64,000 nucleotides of DNA from a bacterium (GTDB taxonomy: Bacteria; Babelota; Babeliae; Babelales; Babelaceae), in NCBI GenBank assembly GCA_023428375.1, contig JAEYYR010000002.1, positions 372,001-436,000 of the forward strand. The letters are read 5' to 3'. A model generated the notes under the pieces. The model was not told the origin of the DNA, did no database searches, and saw nothing but the letters and a program-made list of their open reading frames with translations. The translations under genes and the position numbers were made by a program. Shown here piece by piece: positions 15,329 through 22,995 of this stretch. How positions within the stretch are numbered: the first letter of the stretch is position 1; every line of letters begins with the position of its first letter.

Positions 15329-16309
15329 TCATTCACTTTTTTTGGTCAATTCAATTCTTGCTGTATAATTGGCGTTTTGTTTAATTTTATAACTGCTGGA
15401 ACTTGTAGCAGTTATTGTGCTATTGCTCAGTGCCTTGAGTGAACCGCTATCAATTTCTGCAAGATTAATAAAGCTGTGATCCTGTGCGGCAACTTCTGCT
15501 TTTCTAGCATTAATATAACATGTTGCCTTAGCATAATCACTTTTGAACATTAAATTATCTAACCAATGTGGTTCCATTGAATAGGTTACAATTTCTGCTG
15601 CACATTGTTTGCCATTGTTAGACGTTCCCCTCATTGTTATTTGTAATTCAGAAAGCTGTGGCATTGCTGCAAAATAGAGTGAACTTGTGCCGTATATTTC
15701 AATTTTTGCTTTATTATAGTTTTTTTGGGTGGTGTATGTGCATGAACTTTTGTCAAACATTTGTATGCATAACTCTTCTGGCTGATTTTTATTTTCCACT
15801 TTTGATGATTTAACATCAAGATTTGCAAAGTTGTGCACTTTAAATATTGAAAGATAATAGGGGTAACAAATATTAATAACGGGCCTATGTGTCACATCGT
15901 CGGGCAGAGCGGTAAATTCAATTTTTAACAAATCATTTTTAACAGAAACAAGAACATTTTTTACTGAAAGATGATTGGAAAAGATCATACATTCTTTATT
16001 CTCGGCGCCTTCGTATAAACGAACGTCCACGTTCCCCTTGACAGTGATTTTACGTAACATATCGGATAACAAAAAACTTTTATCTTTTGTGCTCTTCTGT
16101 TGTATCTTTTGATTCTTAAGTTGTTCTAGTTGATCATTGAGATTATTAATCTGGCTTTGTAAGTTTTGTTGTTGTTTATTCCAAAAATATCCCGCAATCA
16201 ATGCGCTAAAAGCGACTCCCGTAACAAACGGGAGCAATTTATCACTTGTATTAATAGGGAGAGGCAAAACAATTATACACAGAAATAACTTTTTAAGCTT
16301 AAGAGACAT
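15329..16309 (-). CDS. Envelope protein with GIN-like (DUF2807) domain, copy 1
   Basis: 326 aa. A signal peptide (residues 1-21), then a hydrophobic segment (LLPFVTGVAFSALIAGYFW) and a short coiled coil (LQSQINNLNDQLEQLKNQK). From about residue 87 to the end lies a repetitive, beta-rich region, GNVDVRLYEG, SVKNDLLKIEF, RPVINICYP, then Ser/Thr-rich strands like SGSLKALSNSTITATSSSS, as expected of a GIN/DUF2807 beta-helix. The start lies one base after the murF stop, so it is cotranscribed with murF. Role unknown; probably a surface or periplasmic protein. Confidence 0.62.
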   Translation of the reverse strand: MSLKLKKLFLCIIVLPLPINTSDKLLPFVTGVAFSALIAGYFWNKQQQNLQSQINNLNDQLEQLKNQKIQQKSTKDKSFLLSDMLRKITVKGNVDVRLYEGAENKECMIFSNHLSVKNVLVSVKNDLLKIEFTALPDDVTHRPVINICYPYYLSIFKVHNFANLDVKSSKVENKNQPEELCIQMFDKSSCTYTTQKNYNKAKIEIYGTSSLYFAAMPQLSELQITMRGTSNNGKQCAAEIVTYSMEPHWLDNLMFKSDYAKATCYINARKAEVAAQDHSFINLAEIDSGSLKALSNSTITATSSSSYKIKQNANYTARIELTKKSE

Positions 16310-16310
16310 A

Positions 16311-17696
16311 TCATCTCACGAGGTCTTTTACAATATTATCTAAACCTATTCCCCGTGATGCTTTTAAAAGTACAAAAGCGTCAGTTTTTTGCAATTCTTG
16401 ACTCAGCATTGCACCAGCTTCTTGCCAATTATTAGCATGCTGTATTTGAATAGTATGAGGAATTGTTTTAATTGCGTGTTTAATTTGTTCCCCAACCAAG
16501 ATTACTTTTGAAATTGTTTTAGCTTTGCGTAAGATGCGTCCAATTTGGCGATGCCAATATGAACTATTGATGCCAAGCTCTAACATATCTCCTAGTACCG
16601 CAATCTTGAGGTTGTCAGATTTAATTGCATCAAAGCTATTAAGAGCAGCACGCATGCTTTCTGGTGAAGCATTATAAGCATCATGAATAATGCGGCTGTT
16701 GTTATTTTGTAATTCAACTAATTGAAATCTACCAGGTACGACTAAGGGCTTTTGTATTCCTGCAAGAATTGCTTGATCAGAAATTCCTATTAAATGCGCT
16801 GCGGTAGCACTTGCCAAGGCTGCCATCACGCGAGATGGATGTATTGAAGGCAGGGTAACTAAATAACGTTTTTCATAGAGTTTCAAATAAAATGTAGTTG
16901 AATTTTCAGATATTTTTATGTTGCGCGCTTGAATTTGATTATTTGTTTTGGTGCCAAATTTTACTACTGGATGGTTATAAGAGATATTTGCTAAGAATGG
17001 GATATCGCCATTAATGATCCCAATATTGGATTCAGTAAACGCGCTGAAAATTTGACGTTTTTCTGCGGCAACATCGGTAAGTGAGCCAAGTCCCTCACAA
17101 TGACTATGACCTATATGGGTAATAATTGCTGTAGTAGGCTTTACCAATTCTGCAATTTTGCGCATTTCACCCGGTTTGCTTATACCCATTTCAAAAATGG
17201 CAAGTTTATGTTGTTCTCTCATGAGCAAAATATTCATTGAAAGACCAATCAAAGTGTTTTGATTGCCTTCGCTTTTAATGAAAGGAATTTCAGCCGCCGC
17301 AACTACCTGTGCAAGCATTTCTTTTGTCGAGGTTTTGTTAATAGAACCAGTAATACCGATTACGGGAATATCAAATGTATTTCTCCATGCACGTGCAAGT
17401 TCAACGAGTGCATCAAATGGTTTTTCTACCAAAATAAAACACACATTCGTATTTTTTTTAAAGATATCTTTTAGTGAATCTTTTTTTGATGCAGCGATCA
17501 TGCATCCCGCTGCACCATTTGATAGAGCTTGTGCAATATAATCATGGCCATCAACTCGTGCACCACTCAAAGCAACAAATATACTTCCTTTCGTCACAAG
17601 ACGAGAATCAGTATGAAGGGGTGCATTTATTGGAAATGATCCAATAATTTCTGCTTTTGGTAACACTTGTTGTATGAACACATGATCGATTTGCAT
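16311..17696 (-). CDS. murF: UDP-N-acetylmuramoyl-tripeptide--D-alanyl-D-alanine ligase
   Basis: 461 aa, the usual length. It adds D-Ala-D-Ala to the UDP-MurNAc-tripeptide in peptidoglycan synthesis. The N-terminal Mur domain (DSRLVTKGSIFVALSGARVDGHDY), central ATPase (FEMGISKPGEM, ITHIGHSHCEGLGS) and C-terminal domain (HDAYNASPESMRAAL, AVLGDMLELG) are all visible. One oddity: the ATP loop reads GSINKTSTKE where the family has GxxGKT, so the glycine before the lysine is Asn120. The rest is intact, so the enzyme is probably active. Downstream of ftsK, 56 bases apart. Confidence 0.95.
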   Translation of the reverse strand: MQIDHVFIQQVLPKAEIIGSFPINAPLHTDSRLVTKGSIFVALSGARVDGHDYIAQALSNGAAGCMIAASKKDSLKDIFKKNTNVCFILVEKPFDALVELARAWRNTFDIPVIGITGSINKTSTKEMLAQVVAAAEIPFIKSEGNQNTLIGLSMNILLMREQHKLAIFEMGISKPGEMRKIAELVKPTTAIITHIGHSHCEGLGSLTDVAAEKRQIFSAFTESNIGIINGDIPFLANISYNHPVVKFGTKTNNQIQARNIKISENSTTFYLKLYEKRYLVTLPSIHPSRVMAALASATAAHLIGISDQAILAGIQKPLVVPGRFQLVELQNNNSRIIHDAYNASPESMRAALNSFDAIKSDNLKIAVLGDMLELGINSSYWHRQIGRILRKAKTISKVILVGEQIKHAIKTIPHTIQIQHANNWQEAGAMLSQELQKTDAFVLLKASRGIGLDNIVKDLVR

Positions 17697-17752
17697 GATT
17701 TAATTCTCCGAAATTATTTTTGTAATGCATCAATACAAATACGTATGAAATA

Positions 17753-19741
17753 TCACGTGTTTTTTATAACTTTTCTCATTTTACTGCCGTATGATGGGGC
17801 AATATTGCCACGTGATTCCAATGTTTCTATGATGCGAGCAGATCGATTATACCCTATTCTGAATTTTCTCTGAAGTAGTGAAATAGAAATTTCATCAACT
17901 TGTCCTAAAAATTCTAAAATTTGATTCAATAATGGATCGTTTTGATCATTAGTACTTTGACTAATAGTTGTCGTTAATTCTCTAAAATATGGTTGTTGCT
18001 GTTGCGCGCAATGCTCTACGGCTTCCATTATTTCTTTCATTGATATATAGGCGCCATGCAAACGCTGTAATGATCCTTGTGGACTGAGATACAACATGTC
18101 ACCTTTGCCTAATAATTTTTCAGCGCCTTGCATATCTAAAATGGTGCGAGAGTCGATACGTGACATAACCTTACATGCAATACGTGATGGAAAGTTAACT
18201 TTTAATAAACCAGTAATAACATCTACCGATGGTCGCTGTGTTGCAATAATTAAATGTATACCCGCAGCACGTGACATTTGTGCAAGTCGCGTAATAAGTA
18301 ATTCAACTTCTTTGCCTCCAGTGATCATAAGATCTGCAAGCTCATCTATAATAATGACCAGTAATGGCATTTCGCCAGGATGTGCAGCCTGCATACTGTG
18401 CCAATCTTTAACATTTAATGAAGCCATTCGTTCATAGCGTTCATCCATGTGTGACACGGCCCAAGCCAAGGCGGAGAGAGCACGTTCAGTTGTAGTTATA
18501 ATTGGAAATATGAGATGAGAAAGTTGTTGATAGGCGCTAAATTCTAATCGCTTTGGATCGATTAAAATGAGTTGAAGCTCTTCTGGTTTTTTTGTCAAAA
18601 TCATACTAGTAAGCATAGTATTTAATGCAACGGATTTACCCGAACCAGTTGAGCCTGCAACAAGCATATGAGGTTGTTCTGTCAAATCAATAATCACTGC
18701 CTGTCCGCGGGTATCACATCCGACAGCGAGTGGTAATGCAGCTTTTGTGTTTTTCCATATTTTTGAGTTAATGAGATCGCCAAAATAAACGGTTGTGCGT
18801 TGCGAATTTGCTACTTCAAATCCAATAACGGATTTTCCCGGTATTGGCGCAATAATACGCACGCTGTGCGCTTGTAGCGCCATCATTAAATCATCTTCAA
18901 GATTCAAGACTCTACTTACTTTAATAGTATTGTCTGGTTGAAACTCATACGTTGTTACTACCGGTCCTTTATATTCTTGAGTTATAGAGCCAATCACACC
19001 AAATTGTTTTAATTTTTCAACCAGTGCTTTAGCTTTTTGCGATGTTTCTTCGTTATTACTTTCTTTCTTTGATGCTTGGACAAACAAGCTCAAAGGTGGT
19101 GGTGTAAATTCGATAATCTCTTCTAATTCTTCTTCAATGATTTTTTTAGGTTCTTGAGCTGTTATAGTTTTTTCTTTTTTTATAGTTGTAGTTACATTTG
19201 TTTGTATTTCAGGACTTGTTGGTGCTTCTTTATATTTAGAAGAAGTGTTTTCGGGTTGATCAAATAGACGTATTAAGGTCCTTGGTATTGTCATTATTAA
19301 TGATAAAACCAAGAAAGTGCCTAAAAGGATATAACTTATTAATGGATCGAATGCTGTTGCTAAATAATGACTGACATTGAGTCCAATTAAGCCGCCAGGA
19401 ACTTCATTGCGAAAAATTGCATAATTACATTGAGCGCTTAATGTAGCGAGTAGCATTATAAAAAAAATATATCCCAAAGTAATTCTTGGTGCTATTGAGG
19501 AAAATCCAATGATTATTGCCGTGGCGCACAGCGTCAATCCCACTAAATAGCTCCACCCTAATACATATATTCCTGTGTCATGGATGGTAGTTAAAAGATA
19601 CTTCAACGGATGATATCCGCTGGTGTTAATCCAAGAAAATGACGAGATGTGTTCAGTATTTTTTATACAAAAATAAGCGATTAAAAAGAGTAGTGTGAGA
19701 AATATTGTTTTCCACATTCTCCGTGATAAATATTGTACCAT
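17753..19741 (-). CDS. ftsK: DNA translocase FtsK/SpoIIIE
   Basis: 662 aa. Four transmembrane segments lie in the first ~155 residues, followed by a charged linker rich in Glu, Lys and Thr. The motor follows: an alpha part (FGVIGSITQEYKGPVVTTYEF), Walker A GSTGSGKSVAL near residue 360, Walker B LLVIIIDELADLM, and MSRAAGIHLIIATQRPS. The C-terminal winged-helix gamma domain (about the last 65 residues, ISLLQRKFRIGYNRSARI) binds orienting sequences and XerD in other bacteria. It pumps chromosome ends through the septum at division. The linker is much shorter than in E. coli, as in many FtsK/SpoIIIE proteins. Confidence 0.96.
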   Translation of the reverse strand: MVQYLSRRMWKTIFLTLLFLIAYFCIKNTEHISSFSWINTSGYHPLKYLLTTIHDTGIYVLGWSYLVGLTLCATAIIIGFSSIAPRITLGYIFFIMLLATLSAQCNYAIFRNEVPGGLIGLNVSHYLATAFDPLISYILLGTFLVLSLIMTIPRTLIRLFDQPENTSSKYKEAPTSPEIQTNVTTTIKKEKTITAQEPKKIIEEELEEIIEFTPPPLSLFVQASKKESNNEETSQKAKALVEKLKQFGVIGSITQEYKGPVVTTYEFQPDNTIKVSRVLNLEDDLMMALQAHSVRIIAPIPGKSVIGFEVANSQRTTVYFGDLINSKIWKNTKAALPLAVGCDTRGQAVIIDLTEQPHMLVAGSTGSGKSVALNTMLTSMILTKKPEELQLILIDPKRLEFSAYQQLSHLIFPIITTTERALSALAWAVSHMDERYERMASLNVKDWHSMQAAHPGEMPLLVIIIDELADLMITGGKEVELLITRLAQMSRAAGIHLIIATQRPSVDVITGLLKVNFPSRIACKVMSRIDSRTILDMQGAEKLLGKGDMLYLSPQGSLQRLHGAYISMKEIMEAVEHCAQQQQPYFRELTTTISQSTNDQNDPLLNQILEFLGQVDEISISLLQRKFRIGYNRSARIIETLESRGNIAPSYGSKMRKVIKNT

Positions 19742-19762
19742 AGCTAACCTTTTTAAGGCTTA

Positions 19763-19792
19763 CTATAAGTACGATATAACTCAAAGTGCAAG
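19763..19792 (-). promoter_or_regulatory. Possible promoter of ftsK
   Basis: On the minus strand TTGCAC, an 18-base spacer and TATAGT, lying across the 3' end of uppP and ending about 20 bases before the ftsK start. Confidence 0.4.
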
Positions 19793-20515
19793 AAAAGCCA
19801 ACACTAGAAGATATAAAGAAAAAATCCAAGGTTTTTTTTGAGTCAATATTTTATACGTTATGTAGAGAGCGCCATATGAAGTACAAGCGCTTACGATTAT
19901 ACCTACAGCAAGAGGTATTGGATCATTCATAAGTGGTATAATGTGACGAATTTTTTTTAATGCCAAGAGAATTCCACCGGCACAAATTGGCACTTCAATT
20001 AAGCAGCTTAGCCATAAAGATTGTTCAGGTGAATGTTTCATGTAACGTGCAAAACTATAAGTTATGCCCATGCGTGAAATGCCTGGTATTAATGCTAATG
20101 ATTGTGCAATACCAAGTTGTAATGCTTGCAACACTGAAAATTCTTTTTCTTTTATCACGGCAGAATTGGAACAAAATAATGCCACAGCGGTAATTATAAG
20201 ACCGTAATATGCAGGAATCAAAGATAGCGAATATTTAATTGAGGAGAAAAATACGAGCGTTGGTGGAATGCTTGCAATCAACACATAGGTCAACAGATGA
20301 ATTCTTTTTTGCCATGAATCACAGGCCATTTTTAAAAAATTCTTGCGCCAAAACAACAATATGATAATGAGAGTAATCCCGTGTACGGCATGATCAAGAG
20401 CTGCTTCGAATGGCAAGCCAAATTTTGACGACAGCAATGCAATATGTGTTGAACTACTGATGGGTAGGGATTCGAGGATGATTTGCAAAAATGTTAGCAA
20501 CCATGACAGGTGCAT
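19781..20515 (-). CDS. uppP: Undecaprenyl-diphosphatase (UppP/BacA family)
   Basis: 244 aa, slightly short for the family (about 265). It recycles the lipid carrier undecaprenyl-PP to undecaprenyl-P for peptidoglycan and other polymers. The first catalytic motif is LESLPISSSTH, with Thr in place of the usual Gly before His. The second is IPGISRMGITYSFAR. About seven hydrophobic helices are evident. The start MHLSWLLTFLQII leaves a shorter N-terminus than usual. It lies upstream of ftsK and murF in the same direction, which makes a cell-wall and division group. Confidence 0.9.
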   Translation of the reverse strand: MHLSWLLTFLQIILESLPISSSTHIALLSSKFGLPFEAALDHAVHGITLIIILLFWRKNFLKMACDSWQKRIHLLTYVLIASIPPTLVFFSSIKYSLSLIPAYYGLIITAVALFCSNSAVIKEKEFSVLQALQLGIAQSLALIPGISRMGITYSFARYMKHSPEQSLWLSCLIEVPICAGGILLALKKIRHIIPLMNDPIPLAVGIIVSACTSYGALYITYKILTQKKPWIFSLYLLVLAFLAL

Positions 20516-20835
20516 GCGGAGTCCTGTTGAATCGTCATATACAATAAATTGAAAAAATTAAAAAAAATTTCCTTTACCTAAAGCGTTTTCTTAAAACCCC
20601 CAAACATTCGGAGGATCAAGTGTTGCTTTCTCTAAATCTTTTGACTAGATTATAGACCAAAATGAAGCTGAGTTCAAAAATGACTCATTTTTGCTCATAG
20701 ATGAAGCGAAAGGAGGAAATAAAAGCACGTCAAAATAATTAGTTAGGTAGTTATCTGCCGTCGTTTTCTCCTCACTACTATACGCTCAGTCCAAAAAATT
20801 TGATTGAGAATTTCATGAAAAAAAGGAGTTTTTAG
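20516..20835. other. 320-base intergenic region before the major outer-membrane protein gene
   Basis: Between the divergent uppP and the outer-membrane protein gene. It holds a 17-bp near-perfect palindrome (20676-20692), a G/A-rich AGGAGG at 20711-20716 with no good frame after it beyond 13 codons, and AAAAGGAG just before the ATG at 20836. TATACG at 20779-20784 might be a -10 but no matching -35 is convincing. I see no gene or repeat family here. Confidence 0.5.
20676..20692. promoter_or_regulatory. Palindrome, possible operator
   Basis: AAAAATGA-C-TCATTTTT: 8-bp arms around a single central base, in the upstream region of the large outer-membrane protein gene. The binding protein is unknown. 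Confidence 0.35.
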
Positions 20836-22866
20836 ATGAAACAAGTAGTAAAATCGTTTTTATGTGCATTGTTGCTGTTCTCTACAGCACCAATCATTAC
20901 CTCTGACTGCGGCGCAAGCTGTGGCGTTTCAAGCAGCACAAGTTCAAACTGTGGTGATTGCAACGACAGCTGCTGTGGCGAATGTCATTCAATTTTTATT
21001 CCACAATCAACCGGTGCTAACCTTGCTCGTGAAATGTACGACCCAACAATGGGCCCACGTTACGATGCAGACTGCTTTAATGGCGGATTCCGTTTAGTAT
21101 TGGAAGGCGAAAAAAGCTTCCGTGATAAACGTATTGCTCAATGCCTCTTTGGTGGTACCGATACATTAAACTTTGTTGGTTCACAAGCTGGCTTAGCTAC
21201 AGCACCTGAATCTTATACACGTGTTTTAGCTGCTGAATATTTTGGCTTAGCACAAGATACAGCACAAAGCATCAGCTTCTGTCCTGAAATTTCAAACATC
21301 ATTCTTGATTTCCAAATGTACTGGGGTCTTGATAACTGGTGTAACGGATTATTCTTCAACATTAACGTTCCTTTCACCCACACACGTTGGAAATTGAACG
21401 CAACATGTAACGAAGGTCTTCTTGATGGCGTAACATCATGCTCAGATTGCAACAATAGCTGCAATAACGACTGCAACAGCTGCGATACCGGATGCAACGA
21501 TTGTTCATTCGATTGCAACAGCTGCTGCGATAGCTTGTTGACATGTTCAACTCCAGCTACCGTTATTCCTGCAGGTTGCGTAAACTCAACCGCTGCTGGC
21601 GTAACTTTAACTGGCACAGGCGTAACACCTGCAACCAGCATCCAAGAAGCATTAAGTGGTGATTTCTTGTTTGGTGATATGCAAACAGCTTGGAGATATG
21701 GTCGCTTTGATTTTGGTTGCAAATCAGAAAACAAAGTTGCTGACGTTGACTTGATTTTAGGTTACAACTTCTGGAACTGCGAAGATTATCACCTTGGTGT
21801 ATACTTCCAAGCAGTTGCTCCAACAGGTACAGAACTTGACGCATGCTTCGCACGCGAAATTTTCAACCCAATCGTTGGTAACGGACACTTCTGGGAAGTT
21901 GGCGGTGGTTTAACTGCTCATTGGGAATTATGGAACTGTAACGATGATCATGCGATTTCCGTATGGTTACAAGGTAACGTAACTCACTTGATCAGCGACT
22001 GCCAAGTTCGTACATTCGACTTTGCAGCTAACGGTTGCATGAGCCGCTATCTCTTACTTAAAGAATTTACTGGTTCAATTGATGATGGCACATTCGCATA
22101 CAATGGCCAATTAATTAACGCGGTTAACTACACAACACGTTATGCTGATGTTAGCGTATCTGTAAAAGGTAACGCTGCAATTAAATTCGTATATCAACAC
22201 TGTGGCTGGATCTTCGGTCTTGGTTATGAAATCTACGGACGTAGCGCTGAAGACATTTGCATCAAAACAGGCTTTGTAGATGGTTCACTTGTTGACCGTC
22301 AATTCGGTATCAAAGGTGCATGTGCTCCTGTTGCAGCTCAAGGCTTTGTAACAACCACAGCAGCTCCTGCTGGTACAATCGTTGGTGCTACAGTAGTTAA
22401 CGCTAACTCACCACGTAGACTTGTTTCAACCCAAAGCAATGCAACAATTGCTGGTTGCGGAACAACTGACTCTGCATTTGAATTAATAAACGGCGCTGCA
22501 GCTGGTTTTGTATATGTTGATGCATGTGCAAACCTTGGTTCAACAGATACAGGCGCAGCAGTTGCTAACTTAACAGTTGCTAATGATTCATTAACAGGCG
22601 GCGCTGTAGCTGCGGGAACCGGTTTAGTTACTGGTACACCAGCTTCAGTACTCTTGACAGGTGATGCTTCAGAATTGAACGCAAACTCAGCACGCGCTCC
22701 ACGTCAAATTACCAACAAAGTGTTTGGTACAATTGACTATATGTGGAGAGACTGTGACTGGTCACCATTTGTTGGTATCGCTGGTGAAGGCGTATTCGCA
22801 AGTCGCGATGAATGCTGCTCACTCAACAAATGGGGTGTTTGGGTTCGTGGTGGCTTCAACTGGTAA
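20836..22866 (+). CDS. Cysteine-rich outer-membrane protein, Lpg1974-like, major copy
   Basis: 676 aa with signal peptide (residues 1-23). About 39 cysteines, many in two clusters: one right after the leader (to residue ~50) and one at residues ~201-236 with repeated CNxC and CxxxC spacing. PQSTGANLAREM, GDFLFGDMQTAWRYG and ILGYNFWNCEDYHLG are shared with the next gene, and the protein ends in an aromatic strand, WVRGGFNW, as beta-barrels do. Codons favour C-ending forms (AAC, TTC, GAC, GGC), unlike neighbouring genes, which suggests very high expression. Probably the main porin-like surface protein; disulfide cross-linking of the envelope is inferred. The Lpg1974 family name is from recall. 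Confidence 0.75.
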   Translation: MKQVVKSFLCALLLFSTAPIITSDCGASCGVSSSTSSNCGDCNDSCCGECHSIFIPQSTGANLAREMYDPTMGPRYDADCFNGGFRLVLEGEKSFRDKRIAQCLFGGTDTLNFVGSQAGLATAPESYTRVLAAEYFGLAQDTAQSISFCPEISNIILDFQMYWGLDNWCNGLFFNINVPFTHTRWKLNATCNEGLLDGVTSCSDCNNSCNNDCNSCDTGCNDCSFDCNSCCDSLLTCSTPATVIPAGCVNSTAAGVTLTGTGVTPATSIQEALSGDFLFGDMQTAWRYGRFDFGCKSENKVADVDLILGYNFWNCEDYHLGVYFQAVAPTGTELDACFAREIFNPIVGNGHFWEVGGGLTAHWELWNCNDDHAISVWLQGNVTHLISDCQVRTFDFAANGCMSRYLLLKEFTGSIDDGTFAYNGQLINAVNYTTRYADVSVSVKGNAAIKFVYQHCGWIFGLGYEIYGRSAEDICIKTGFVDGSLVDRQFGIKGACAPVAAQGFVTTTAAPAGTIVGATVVNANSPRRLVSTQSNATIAGCGTTDSAFELINGAAAGFVYVDACANLGSTDTGAAVANLTVANDSLTGGAVAAGTGLVTGTPASVLLTGDASELNANSARAPRQITNKVFGTIDYMWRDCDWSPFVGIAGEGVFASRDECCSLNKWGVWVRGGFNW

Positions 22867-22904
22867 TTATTATCTAGCTTAAAGCAAACAAAGACACTAA
22901 CACG

Positions 22905-22933
22905 AAGGACTCGGGTAAAACCGAGTCCTTTTT
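22905..22933 (+). terminator. Rho-independent terminator
   Basis: A perfect 10-bp stem AAGGACTCGG / CCGAGTCCTT with a 6-base loop and T-run, 39 bases after the outer-membrane protein gene. Confidence 0.88.
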
Positions 22934-22995
22934 GTTATTCGACTTGATCAATTTTGATGATCGTGTAACACTCGAAACATAAAAAAAGGAAGTGT

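Noticed and set aside
20701..20742. Leader peptide of 13 codons before the major outer-membrane protein
   Set aside because: No ribosome site before its ATG; the AGGAGG lies inside it and no attenuator hairpin follows.
21430..21550. CRISPR-like or tandem repeat
   Set aside because: The periodicity comes from repeated Cys, Asn and Asp codons within a coding frame; no spaced direct repeats exist.
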